From positions 1 through 34,135 of the forward strand of contig NZ_JAFFPK010000009.1 of the NCBI RefSeq assembly GCF_017590215.1: a stretch of 34,135 bases of DNA. Reading direction: 5' to 3'. This document shows, one piece after another, positions 1 through 7,841 of the stretch (its first letter is position 1; the number at the start of each line of letters is the position of its first letter). Both the position numbers and the translations under genes were made by a program. Origin of the DNA: Clostridium sp. CCUG 7971. GTDB lineage: Bacteria; Bacillota; Clostridia; Peptostreptococcales; Peptostreptococcaceae. The notes beneath the pieces were generated by a model, which saw only the letters and a program-made list of their open reading frames with translations, was not told the origin of the DNA and did not search any database.

Positions 1-70
1 AGAATCGTCTCCACCATTAAAATCCACGAAAATACATTGGCAAATCTGTTAATGTATTTTCGTGGATTTT
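1..70 (+). terminator. Intrinsic terminator of an upstream gene, with conserved pre-terminator element
   Basis: A perfect 20-bp stem (19-38 with 51-70) closes a 12-base loop and ends in TTTT. The first 28 bases are a copy of the GAATCGTCTCnACCATTGAAAT element found again at 2121, 4446, 7669 and 12052. The gene it would terminate lies outside the window. Confidence 0.75.
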
Positions 71-141
71 ACTATACAAAAATTTTAACAAAAAAGATAT
101 AATTAATTTAGAGAATTTATTACAAATAAGGGGACAGTAAT

Positions 142-2106
142 ATGAGAAAATATAATAAAAATATAGGAATTATTTTATCGGGAGTAGTAATAGCTACGAG
201 TACACAAATCACAACGCTATCGCATGCATTAGAACCGAATACAATCCAAACTACACTAGAAAAAAATATAGAAGAAAACATTTCGAAGACTTCTGATTAT
301 AAAAAATCAGAGGTTATAGCAGTAACAAACGAAAAAGAGTTAATAGAAGCCTTAGAAAATGAAAATATAAAAACAGTAGAGATAAAGAATGATATAGCCA
401 TGACTGGATCTTTCCTTAGCGGGTTCGATATAGATATAAGAGGAAATGAAAAAGAAATAAAAGGAAATGGATACACAATAAGTAATGGTGAAGGTTCATC
501 AAATTGGTTCACTTTATATGCAAATACAAAAATAGATAATTTAAAGCTAAGAGGAGGACAAATATTTGTAGAAGAAAAAAAATTAGAGATAGTAAATAAC
601 AGTGAACTAAACGGTTTTTCAATAGCGTTGGACGGAAATGAATCATTGGGCGGAGATGTATCATTAGAAAATGTAAAACTAAATGGCACATCAATACATG
701 GTAAAGGGAATTTAGTTGTAAATTCAAGCAAATTAAAAAATAGTCATATTTCAGTGAGGGCTGATAAAGAAAAAATTGGAATAGCGAAGATAATCAATAC
801 TGAAATAAATGGTAAGGGATATGGTGATGCACCAATAGATTTAGATGGAGGAAGTGTAGAACTAGAGAATATAAAAATAACAAATCCAGGAGACCATGCA
901 ATATATGCAAAGGGAAGCAAAGAATCAGGTGGTAAGGTAAGAGTAAAAGGAACATTAGAGATAGATGGTGCAAAAAAAGATGCAATAGTTTTGAAGAAAG
1001 GTGATAATAGTAGTACAGAGAATCCATTAGAGCTATATATAGATGGAGATATAAAGCAAAAAGGAGATACATATACAATAAAGGCAGAAGAAGGACCATA
1101 TACTAAGATATATTATAATGAAAGTAAAATAAAAAAAGTAATTGATAAATGGTCACATGTGTATTATAGTACTAAAAATAGAGAAGGAAATGAACCAGAG
1201 TCTATTGTATATTCAAATAAATTAGTTGGAGAGAATAGATACAAAACTGCTGTAAAAGTAAGTAATGAAGGGTGGGATAGCGCATATCGTGCAGTACTAG
1301 TAAACTCAAATTCAATAGCAGATGCACTTAGTGCAACACCATTTGCCGAATCTGAACATGCACCAATACTTTTGACAGAAGCAAATAAATTAAATAGTGA
1401 AACTAAAAAAGAATTATCAAGGCTTGGCACTGGAATAGTTTACGTAATAGGTGGAGAGAGTGTTGTATCAAATTCAGTTATAAATGAATTAAAGTCTATG
1501 AATATTACTGTAGAGAGGATAAGTGGAAAAGATAGATATGAGACATCTTTAGAGATAGCTAAAAAACGAGATTATGCATCAGAAATAGCAGTTGTAAATG
1601 GAGTAACAGGACTTCCTGATGCAGTAAGTATTGCACCAGTTGCAGCAGATAAGAGAATTCCAATCGTATTAGCATCACCAAAAGAAGGAACTAAGGTATT
1701 TGACCAATATATAAAAGATAAGAATATAAAGAAATCTTACATCATAGGAAGTGACGCAGCTATATCAAATGAAATAGCAAATAAACTACCAAATCCAGAA
1801 AGATTAGGTGGGATAAATAGAAATGAGACTAATGTAGCTATATTAGAAAAGTTCTACACAAGTGAAGAATTAAATAACATATTTGTTGCTAAAGATGGAA
1901 TGAAGAATCAAAATGATTTAGTAGATGCATTGGCAGTAGGTGTATTAGCAGCTAAAGAAAAGTCACCAGTAGTTATAGTAGAAAATAATTTAAATGATAA
2001 GCAAGAAAGTTTATTATCTAAAAAACAGCCTAAGGGGATAACTCAGGTTGGTGGAAATGGAAATGAAAATGCATTTAATAAGTTAGTAAATATGTTTAAG
2101 AATTAA
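142..2106 (+). CDS. Secreted cell-wall protein with three CWB2 repeats and a beta-helix-like N-terminal region
   Basis: The 654-residue product starts at an ATG preceded by AAGGGGAC. Residues 1-30 form a signal peptide (basic start, hydrophobic core, likely cleavage after SHA). Residues about 60-340 have short repeating hydrophobic/Asn/Gly strands typical of a pectate-lyase-like right-handed beta-helix (for example IDGDIKQKGD). From about residue 355 there are three cell-wall-binding type 2 (CWB2, PF04122) modules. Their hallmarks are visible: LVGENRYKTAVKVS, ISGKDRYETSLEIA, GGINRNETNVAIL, with DALSA / DAVSI / DALAV and VIGG / IIGS segments. In Clostridioides and relatives, trimeric CWB2 modules anchor S-layer and other surface proteins non-covalently to anionic cell-wall polymers. 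The N-terminal half is therefore the exposed functional part. Its ligand cannot be told from sequence. The gene is monocistronic, ending in the terminator at 2172-2205. Confidence 0.88.
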   Translation: MRKYNKNIGIILSGVVIATSTQITTLSHALEPNTIQTTLEKNIEENISKTSDYKKSEVIAVTNEKELIEALENENIKTVEIKNDIAMTGSFLSGFDIDIRGNEKEIKGNGYTISNGEGSSNWFTLYANTKIDNLKLRGGQIFVEEKKLEIVNNSELNGFSIALDGNESLGGDVSLENVKLNGTSIHGKGNLVVNSSKLKNSHISVRADKEKIGIAKIINTEINGKGYGDAPIDLDGGSVELENIKITNPGDHAIYAKGSKESGGKVRVKGTLEIDGAKKDAIVLKKGDNSSTENPLELYIDGDIKQKGDTYTIKAEEGPYTKIYYNESKIKKVIDKWSHVYYSTKNREGNEPESIVYSNKLVGENRYKTAVKVSNEGWDSAYRAVLVNSNSIADALSATPFAESEHAPILLTEANKLNSETKKELSRLGTGIVYVIGGESVVSNSVINELKSMNITVERISGKDRYETSLEIAKKRDYASEIAVVNGVTGLPDAVSIAPVAADKRIPIVLASPKEGTKVFDQYIKDKNIKKSYIIGSDAAISNEIANKLPNPERLGGINRNETNVAILEKFYTSEELNNIFVAKDGMKNQNDLVDALAVGVLAAKEKSPVVIVENNLNDKQESLLSKKQPKGITQVGGNGNENAFNKLVNMFKN

Positions 2107-2120
2107 TTTGGAGATACTAT

Positions 2121-2205
2121 TATAATCGTAGTTAACATTTCTAAGAATCGTCTCCACCATTGAAATTCACGAAAACTCATATCTAATAACAGGTATGAGT
2201 TTTTT
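2121..2205 (+). terminator. Terminator of the CWB2 gene, with conserved pre-terminator element
   Basis: A 10-bp stem (AAAACTCATA at 2172-2181 with TATGAGTTTT at 2194-2203) is followed by a T run. The preceding 2121-2170 is the fullest copy, together with 12052-12099, of the dispersed element: TATAATCGT, a short variable part, then GAATCGTCTCCACCATTGAAA. Confidence 0.8.
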
Positions 2206-2224
2206 ACTTGTCGATAAAAATATA

Positions 2225-2254
2225 TTGACAGAAATAAAATAGTAGGATTATAAT
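2225..2254 (+). promoter_or_regulatory. Consensus sigma-A promoter of the metPS leader
   Basis: A perfect -35 box TTGACA (2225-2230) and a perfect -10 box TATAAT (2249-2254) are separated by 18 bases. They sit about 30 bases upstream of a GGAGG ribosome binding site and a tiny ORF. It is one of the few fully consensus promoters in the window. Confidence 0.75.
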
Positions 2255-2285
2255 AAATAATAATTTAAAAAATGGAGGAAATATT

Positions 2286-2363
2286 ATGAAAATTACAAAT
2301 TCGAAAACAACAATAATATCACAATTTAATAGAGTACTCTTGTTAGTAGCCGATTTAATTTAG
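2286..2363 (+). CDS. Small 25-residue ORF, candidate leader peptide
   Basis: ATG at 2286 is preceded by TGGAGGAAATATT, a strong ribosome binding site at good spacing, and stops with TAG at 2361-2363. The 25-residue product has a polar first half (MKITNSKTTI) and ends in a branched-chain-rich stretch, RVLLLVADLI, without cysteine or tryptophan. Codons GTA CTC TTG TTA GTA fall just before the stop, 40-odd bases ahead of a 15-bp terminator hairpin. That is the layout of an attenuation leader peptide. The GCAATTG at 2363-2369 could pair with CAATTGC at 2415-2421 and disrupt the hairpin's left arm. It may instead be a free-standing small protein. No family is recognised. Confidence 0.5.
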   Translation: MKITNSKTTIISQFNRVLLLVADLI

Positions 2364-2404
2364 CAATTGTGTTTATTGATATATATAAATTTATATTTAT
2401 TACT

Positions 2405-2460
2405 GTCATAGATGCAATTGCTACATTAGATAATTGCATCTATGACGGCTAATTTTTATT
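2405..2460 (+). terminator. Strong terminator-like hairpin after the leader ORF
   Basis: A perfect 15-bp stem (2405-2419 with 2432-2446) and a 12-base loop are followed by GGCTAATTTTTATTTTA. It lies between the consensus promoter and the transporter gene, so read-through or antitermination is needed for transporter expression unless another promoter exists downstream. Confidence 0.7.
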
Positions 2461-2471
2461 TTACATAAAGT

Positions 2472-2600
2472 AAGCCTCATAGAATTATTATGAGGCTATT
2501 ATTATATTATTTTTGATAAAATAAGCCTCATAGATTAATATGGGGCTTTAATTATATCCTAGGTGTAAAGCTCTATATATAACTATGGGGCTTTTATTTT
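2472..2600 (+). repeat. Three tandem related hairpins in the metPS leader
   Basis: Three copies of the same hairpin follow each other. The first pairs AGCCTCATA (2473-2481) with TATGAGGCT (2489-2497). The second pairs AAGCCTCATA (2523-2532) with TATGGGGCTT (2539-2548). The third pairs AAAGCTCTATA (2567-2577) with TATGGGGCTTT (2584-2594) through G-U pairs and is followed by TATTTTATATTT. Arm changes are mostly compensated by wobble, which suggests the RNA fold matters. No T-box motif (AGGGTGGNACCGCG) is visible. Confidence 0.65.
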
Positions 2601-2687
2601 ATATTTTAGCAAAACTTTAGCAATAGACCTATATAGGCTGTTGACCAAATAGTTATGCTAAATAAATTTAGCTTAGGAGGAAATAAA

Positions 2688-4196
2688 ATGCAAGAAGATA
2701 GAGAACAATGGGGAACTAAGATTGGATTTATACTTGCTGCAATTGGATCAGCAGTAGGTTTAGGTAATATATGGAGATTTCCTTATGTAGTATATTCAAA
2801 TGGAGGAGGTGCATTTTTAATACCTTATTTATGTGCTATATTTACAGCAGGGATACCACTTTTAATATTAGAATATGGAATGGGACATAAGTTTAAAGGT
2901 TCAACACCACTTTCTTTAGCAAGAGCAAACAAAAAATTTGAATGGATAGGATGGTGGCCGATAATTAGTTCGTCGGTTATATTATGCTATTACTCAATGA
3001 TATTAAGTTGGGCAATTAAATACATGAATATGAGTTTTACTAAAGCTTGGGGTAAAGATTCTAATTCATTTTTCTATAATGATTTCTTAAACTTATCAGA
3101 TTCACCACTTAATTTTGTAGGAATAGTTTGGCCTATATTAATAGGTATTGCGATAATATGGGTTATAAATTGGTTTATATGTTACAAAGGAATAAAATCA
3201 GGCATAGAAAAAACTAGTAAGATATTATTACCATCTCTATTAGTAATAATGATAATAATTGTTATAAGAGGTGTTACTTTAGAAGGTGCAAGTGTTGGGT
3301 TAAATACATTATTTACACCAGATTGGGATAAGGTAAAAAATCCTCAAGTTTGGATAGCTGCATATGGACAAGTATTTTTCTCATTAAGTATAGGTACTGG
3401 TATAATGATGACATATTCAAGTTACTTACCTAAAAAGACTGATATAAATAATAGTGCATTTATGACTGCGTTTGCTAACTGTGGATTTGAGTTTCTATCG
3501 GCTATAGGAGTATTTGCAATACTTGGAGTAATGGCTACAAGCCAAGGTGTACCTATGGAAGAAGTTGTTACAGGTGGAATAGGGTTAGCATTTATAGCTT
3601 TTCCTAAGGTATTTACAATGATGGGGATATGGGGGAATATATTAGGAGTTTTATTTTTTTCTTGCCTAGTGTTTGCAGGTATAACATCATCAGTTTCTTT
3701 AGTAGAAGCAATATCATCAGCTGTAATAGATAAGTTTGATGGGAAGCGTAAAAAAGTTGTTACATATATGTGTTTAATAGGATTTGCTACAAGTATAGTA
3801 TTTGCAAGTAATGCAGGTTTATATTTACTAGATATTATGGATAACTTTATAAATAATTATGGAATAGTTGTAGTTGGACTATTAGAAGCTTTTATTATCG
3901 GATGGATAATTAAGCCTAAGGTTATAAGAGAACATACAAATAAGATATCTTATTTTAAAATCGGTAAGTGGTGGGATATAATTATAAAATATGTAACACC
4001 TACTTTATTAACAATAACCTTAATTCAAAGTCTTATAAATGAGTTTAAAAGTCCTTATGAAGGTTACGATTCAATATCTTTATTATTATATGGCTGGGAT
4101 ATTATAGCTCTTGGAATTATAGGTGGATTACTAATTAGTAAAAAGTCTTGGAAGAATAGTAAGTTAGAGAATATAAGTAGTAAGGAGATATTATAA
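2688..4196 (+). CDS. metP: Sodium-dependent NSS-family amino-acid transporter, large subunit (MetP type)
   Basis: The 502-residue neurotransmitter:sodium symporter has about 12 membrane segments. The N-terminus shows the NSS signature: WGTKIGFILAAIGSAVGLGN then IWRFPYV, with the unwound TM1 that binds Na+ and substrate. TM6 carries the GQVFFSLSIGTGIMMTYSSY motif. An in-frame ATG at 2655 exists, but TAGGAGG at 2674-2680 places the start at 2688. The next gene begins one base after the stop and encodes a MetS-like small subunit. Large plus small NSS subunits are known for the methionine/alanine importer MetPS of Corynebacterium glutamicum, which is why metP is proposed. Substrate is inferred only; other hydrophobic amino acids are possible. 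Leader hairpins upstream suggest transcript-level control. Confidence 0.85.
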   Translation: MQEDREQWGTKIGFILAAIGSAVGLGNIWRFPYVVYSNGGGAFLIPYLCAIFTAGIPLLILEYGMGHKFKGSTPLSLARANKKFEWIGWWPIISSSVILCYYSMILSWAIKYMNMSFTKAWGKDSNSFFYNDFLNLSDSPLNFVGIVWPILIGIAIIWVINWFICYKGIKSGIEKTSKILLPSLLVIMIIIVIRGVTLEGASVGLNTLFTPDWDKVKNPQVWIAAYGQVFFSLSIGTGIMMTYSSYLPKKTDINNSAFMTAFANCGFEFLSAIGVFAILGVMATSQGVPMEEVVTGGIGLAFIAFPKVFTMMGIWGNILGVLFFSCLVFAGITSSVSLVEAISSAVIDKFDGKRKKVVTYMCLIGFATSIVFASNAGLYLLDIMDNFINNYGIVVVGLLEAFIIGWIIKPKVIREHTNKISYFKIGKWWDIIIKYVTPTLLTITLIQSLINEFKSPYEGYDSISLLLYGWDIIALGIIGGLLISKKSWKNSKLENISSKEIL

Positions 4197-4304
4197 ATGA
4201 CAAGTGTATCAATAGGATTTTTTATATTAGGAGCGACAATTCTTTGGGGTGGATTTATAGTAACTTTAGTTATAACCATTAAGAATGAGAGAAAAACAAA
4301 TTAA
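4197..4304 (+). CDS. metS: MetS-type small subunit of the NSS transporter
   Basis: The 35-residue membrane peptide begins with ATG immediately after the TAA of the transporter. Its ribosome binding site AAGGAG (4182-4187) lies inside the transporter's 3' end, so translation is probably coupled. It has one hydrophobic helix (about residues 5-27, including FFILGATILWGGFIVTLVI) and a short basic tail, KNERKTN. This length, the Gly/Trp in the helix (LWGG) and the position match the 'methionine/alanine import NSS transporter small subunit' family. In C. glutamicum MetS is required for MetP function. Because of its size, automatic gene finders easily miss it. Confidence 0.75.
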   Translation: MTSVSIGFFILGATILWGGFIVTLVITIKNERKTN

Positions 4305-4445
4305 GTAATATACTAAAATATAGTAGTTATAACAGATTTATCAGGTATATGCTAGTAACTGATTCACTGTGTGTCTGAGAATTTCTTGTGGTTTAATGAC
4401 CACTCAGGACGAAAAAATTTAAAAAGATGTGAAAATAATAATTGG

Positions 4446-4535
4446 TATTATTCCTGTGAATCGTTTCAATCATTGATAGCTACAAAAAGGTCTAGCTCAT
4501 ATATTTATTGGAAGCTAGACCTTTTTGTAGCATTT
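4446..4535 (+). terminator. Bidirectional terminator between metS and the FUSC gene
   Basis: A perfect 19-bp stem (4479-4497 with 4513-4531) carries an AAAAA run in the left arm and TTTTT in the right, so it can stop transcription from both sides of this convergent pair. A diverged copy of the dispersed element (CCTGTGAATCGTTTCAATCATTGA) occupies 4453-4476. Confidence 0.8.
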
Positions 4536-4548
4536 CATAGTTGCAAAC

Positions 4549-6453
4549 TTAGATAGTTAAAAATTGATATAAATCAGCTTGATTTTCTTCATTATAACCA
4601 ATACTGTTTATTTCACTTAATATATTTAAAACTTTTGTAAATATATATATTTCTTTAAAATTATTTGAAGATTTTATATCTTCTTTAATTCTAGATTCTA
4701 GAATTTTTATAGTATTAGAGTTTTCTATATTCTTTTTTAATTTAGAGAATACATAGCTATAATCTTTATTATTTTTTTCTAATAAGTGAATTTGATATAA
4801 ATCATTTATTATTATTTTACTTTTGTTTATTAAAGACATATCCATATCCAAACCATTAATTTCAAGATAATTTGTTCTTAAATCTATTAAAGATGGAACT
4901 AAAGATAAAATAGCAACAGAACTTTCGCTTTTTTCCTCTCTATTAAGAAGCACTCTTTCCATCATTTTATTTAATACTTTTATTTCGATATTATTTAAAT
5001 TTTTCTCTTCATTTGAAAGATGACGAGGGAATAAAAGTTTACTAGCTACTATAGCTATAACTGCACCTATTATAACGAATACAACTCTGTTCATTATAAT
5101 AAAGTTAGGATTAGTTACAGATAGTGTAGCAGAAGCGACTGAAGAAAATGTAATAAATATTACCATGTTTCTGTAGTCAGACATATATGACATTATATAA
5201 CCAGCAGATACTAGCATTAAAGTTCTTAAAGTTGGATCAGGAATTAAATTAAATAATACTCCTATTAGTATAGCACCTAATATAGTACCAATAACTCTCT
5301 TTTTAGTCCTACTTACAGTATACTCTGAGTGTAATTGTGTTAATGTAAATGCTGTATATAAAGCCCAATTTCCGTACTCTATATTAAATAATGTTATAAC
5401 GAAGTAAATTATTGAAACCACTATACCTAATCTTAATCCATAGGCAAGTCTAGTTTCTTCTAATTTTAAATGTCTCTTATGGATAGTTGAATCTTTAAAT
5501 TCATCATCAAGAGATAATTTAACTTTAGCATCTTCTTCTTTATTATTAACATTAGAATAGTCTTTTATTTCACTGTTTAAAATTTTAACAGTATTTATAA
5601 AATCATAAACATCTGTTGAATTATTATCTTTATATTTATTTTTTAATTCAGAGATACTAATAGAAGATTTTTTATCTTTTATATCTTTTAGTACTGTAGA
5701 TATATCATATAAAAGCTTTGAATTTACATTTGAACCTTTTATATTATCTAGTAATATGTTTATTTTTTCTAAACAAGATAATATAGTAAGAGTATTTCTT
5801 CCACACTCTGTAAGGTTTAACTTATTTTTTCCACTATTAAACACACATGATTTAAGCTCATTTATATATATAGATAATGCTTTATCTGTATTTACTGTAT
5901 CTTTATTTGACTTTATTAATTCTATTTTTAGTAATATATTATTAAATATAGAATTAAATATTTTATCTCTTGATTTAGATAATTTGTTTTTATTAGCTAA
6001 TAATTGAGCAGCCATTATTAAAATCGGACCTGCAATTAATGCTAAAAATCTAACTGGTAAATCTGCAGCTGGCACTGGGCTAGTCATAAGTAACAAGTAG
6101 TGTAGTGCAAATAAAGAATTAACTGGACTTTGTAGCTCATAACTGAAGTAATATCCTATAAATGCTAATATAGCAAAGTTAAGTATTAATGCTAATATTA
6201 AATTTTGAGAAACTAAAAGGGCGCATACTCCAAATACTAAATTAATGCCTATTAATCCAAATAAATTTTTTAGTGGATGAATAGTTAAATCTTTTGGTAA
6301 TAGAACTAACATTAATACTATGCTAGTAACTCCAAGTAGTGAGTTTTCTTCTCCAAACATACCTTTGAATGTACTTACTAATAAAACTACGACTAAAAAT
6401 ATTAAAGTCTTAGAGAAAATAAGTGATATAATCTCTTTTTTGTTTTTATTCAT
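4549..6453 (-). CDS. FUSC-family integral membrane protein (aromatic-acid-exporter-like)
   Basis: The 634-residue protein has two blocks of membrane helices, about residues 10-160 and 335-480, separated by a charged soluble region (165-330) and followed by a soluble C-terminal domain. This duplicated layout is the fusaric acid resistance / YccS / AaeB (FUSC) architecture. The second block contains ALYTAFTLTQLHSEYTVSRT followed by KKRVIGTILGAILIGVLF, the conserved FUSC_2 signature (a TxxR-x-xGTxxG-type motif). Family members export aromatic carboxylic acids or small drugs, but the substrate here is unknown. The start ATG at 6453 is supported by AAGGAG ten bases upstream on the minus strand. 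The gene is single, convergent with metPS, and ends at the shared terminator. Confidence 0.8.
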   Translation of the reverse strand: MNKNKKEIISLIFSKTLIFLVVVLLVSTFKGMFGEENSLLGVTSIVLMLVLLPKDLTIHPLKNLFGLIGINLVFGVCALLVSQNLILALILNFAILAFIGYYFSYELQSPVNSLFALHYLLLMTSPVPAADLPVRFLALIAGPILIMAAQLLANKNKLSKSRDKIFNSIFNNILLKIELIKSNKDTVNTDKALSIYINELKSCVFNSGKNKLNLTECGRNTLTILSCLEKINILLDNIKGSNVNSKLLYDISTVLKDIKDKKSSISISELKNKYKDNNSTDVYDFINTVKILNSEIKDYSNVNNKEEDAKVKLSLDDEFKDSTIHKRHLKLEETRLAYGLRLGIVVSIIYFVITLFNIEYGNWALYTAFTLTQLHSEYTVSRTKKRVIGTILGAILIGVLFNLIPDPTLRTLMLVSAGYIMSYMSDYRNMVIFITFSSVASATLSVTNPNFIIMNRVVFVIIGAVIAIVASKLLFPRHLSNEEKNLNNIEIKVLNKMMERVLLNREEKSESSVAILSLVPSLIDLRTNYLEINGLDMDMSLINKSKIIINDLYQIHLLEKNNKDYSYVFSKLKKNIENSNTIKILESRIKEDIKSSNNFKEIYIFTKVLNILSEINSIGYNEENQADLYQFLTI

Positions 6454-6762
6454 TTCTCTATATTCTCCTTATTACCATGGTTATACTTGGTTTTTTGATA
6501 TTCATAAATAATATCATATATTTTTCTATAAAACAATTTTTTTATACGGATATAAATCGAATACTAAACATAAAAAATAAAATAATATATGAGTTATATG
6601 CAGGTCATATATTTTATATCATTGATATATTTCGACTGAATATGTATAAAATCTACAAAAAATAAAATATAATTCAAAAAAATTATTTATTATTAAAGAT
6701 TTATAAAGAAAATATTCTACAGCTAAAGTAAAATGAAGTCCTATTTATTTGGAGGTTTATTA

Positions 6763-7002
6763 ATGGTGATATGAAGAAATACATTTTGGTGGAGTGTAGC
6801 TGGATTTATAGCTTCTTTTCCAATGCTATATAGCACAATTCCAGTTGGGTACTGCTAGGTGGTTTTCTTGGGATTACGTATTTGATCCTATTATAGAATC
6901 CGAATTAATCTTAGATGATTAGTAGCCACTGATCTAGAAAAGGAAATAAATGATAAAAATATCTCAACTAGAGTAATTGTACAAGTAAAATTTAAAAAAT
7001 AA
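6763..7002 (+). pseudogene. Unidentified decayed gene remnant
   Basis: A ribosome binding site (TTTGGAGG at 6748-6755) precedes ATG 6763, but the frame is broken at the fourth codon (TGA) and several more times. Readable pieces are WWSVAGFIASFPMLYST, then LGGFLGITYLILL in another frame, and finally DLEKEINDKNISTRV followed by IVQVKFKK, ending at TAA 7000-7002. The first two pieces look like membrane helices. I do not recognise the family. The preceding 6454-6762 is AT-rich and holds no gene I can support; the short ORF at 6477-6665 has no ribosome binding site. Confidence 0.4.
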
Positions 7003-7011
7003 TTAGCTTTC

Positions 7012-7552
7012 TTATAGAATTTTACTTTTTTCATCTAGTACATTATATAGTAATTGATAGGTATTTCTAATGTTTTCTGTATATATAGTTGTGTTAAATG
7101 CAATACCTAAACATTCTCTAAATAAAAACAACTGATATTCCATAAAAAAGAAACCAGATTAGTGACAATGAAATCTGAGCAAGAAGTAGGTATCAACCCT
7201 ATAAAGAACAATGAAATTGATTCTAAAACCAGGTCTAGTTTTCTCCAATTTCCCTTGAATCTATGTCTTACAAGTATAGCTCTAACTAATTCACTAAATG
7301 TAGCACTTAGTATACAAGTAACCATTGGAATGAAGTAGCTTAGTAATCTTGCAACTGACCAAGTGCAATTCTAATTCCTAATTTAGACATATTAGCAGTG
7401 TGTATATTAGTTAATATATTATGTATTGTAATGTAGGTATATCCATTAATATGACCTTCAACAAAGGTTATTATCATCATCATAAACACAGGATTTTACC
7501 AAGGAGGGAGATTCTGTTTTATATGATTTTTATCATCCATATAATTCCACAT
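7012..7552 (-). pseudogene. Decayed DUF1275 (YoaK-family) membrane protein gene
   Basis: Reading the minus strand across frames reconstructs a DUF1275 protein. ATG at 7550-7552 gives MWNYMDDKNHIKQNLPPW, then an in-frame TAA. Next come FVEGHINGYTYITIHNIL and a TNIHTANM segment, matching the family's 'GGFLDAYTYL...ANAQTGN' core. After another frame change comes FSELVRAILVRHRFKGNWRK and LDLVLESISLFFIGLIP, and after a third, ECLGIAFNTTIYTENIRNTY then QLLYNVLDEKSKIL before TAA 7012-7014. The order and spacing match a whole family member of roughly 180-220 residues. At least one nonsense and two frame changes make it non-functional. Family function is poorly known. Confidence 0.7.
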
Positions 7553-7668
7553 CTTATATATGAATATTACAATTAATGATTTATGTATTATACCCTAGAC
7601 TAGGATATTTTTTATATTAGGAAAAGAATTTGAAAATATAACTTAAGTAGAATAGAATTGTAGGTACT

Positions 7669-7745
7669 ATATTCGCGATTCGTTTACAACATTTAAAATC
7701 CACAAAAAACATATTGATAGATTAATTAATGTGTTTTTTATTTTT
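7669..7745 (+). terminator. Terminator with a diverged copy of the dispersed element
   Basis: The stem AAAAAACATATT (7704-7715) pairs with AATGTGTTTTTT (7728-7739) through one G-U pair and is followed by ATTTTTG. The preceding GATTCGTTTACAACATTTAAAATCCAC (7677-7703) resembles the element at position 1. No intact plus-strand gene lies immediately upstream, so this may be the relic 3' end of a lost gene. Confidence 0.6.
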
Positions 7746-7780
7746 GTTGAAAAATAATTTTGAAAGTTTTTATTAAAATT

Positions 7781-7809
7781 TGCAACTTAATGTAAAAAAG
7801 GCGTGTCTA
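7781..7809 (+). promoter_or_regulatory. Candidate ECF-sigma autoregulatory promoter
   Basis: A TGCAACTT -35-like box (7781-7788) and a CGTGTCTA -10-like box (7802-7809) resemble the TGAAAC/CGTC architecture of ECF promoters. They lie 33 bases upstream of the sigma gene. This suggests the sigma factor transcribes its own operon. The assignment is by pattern only. Confidence 0.45.
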
Positions 7810-7841
7810 TATATGTATAGCAAAAGCAAGGGAGGTAGTAT

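Noticed and set aside
297-1430. Several minus-strand ORFs of 70-145 residues opposite the CWB2 gene
   Set aside because: They are low-complexity Phe/Leu/Ser-rich translations of the antisense of a repetitive AT-rich gene, without ribosome binding sites.
2472-2600. T-box or SAM riboswitch upstream of the transporter
   Set aside because: The conserved T-box AGGGTGGNACCGCG sequence and the SAM-I core are absent; only simple repeated hairpins are seen.
2655-2687. Longer start for the NSS transporter (ATG 2655)
   Set aside because: No ribosome binding site precedes it, whereas TAGGAGG is correctly spaced for ATG 2688, where the family N-terminus begins.
4371-4556. 61-residue plus-strand ORF between metS and the FUSC gene
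   Set aside because: It has no ribosome binding site, and half of it is the 19-bp bidirectional terminator stem.
6477-6665. 62-residue plus-strand ORF after the FUSC start
   Set aside because: It has no ribosome binding site, and its translation is Ile/Tyr/Lys-rich, as expected from random AT-rich sequence.
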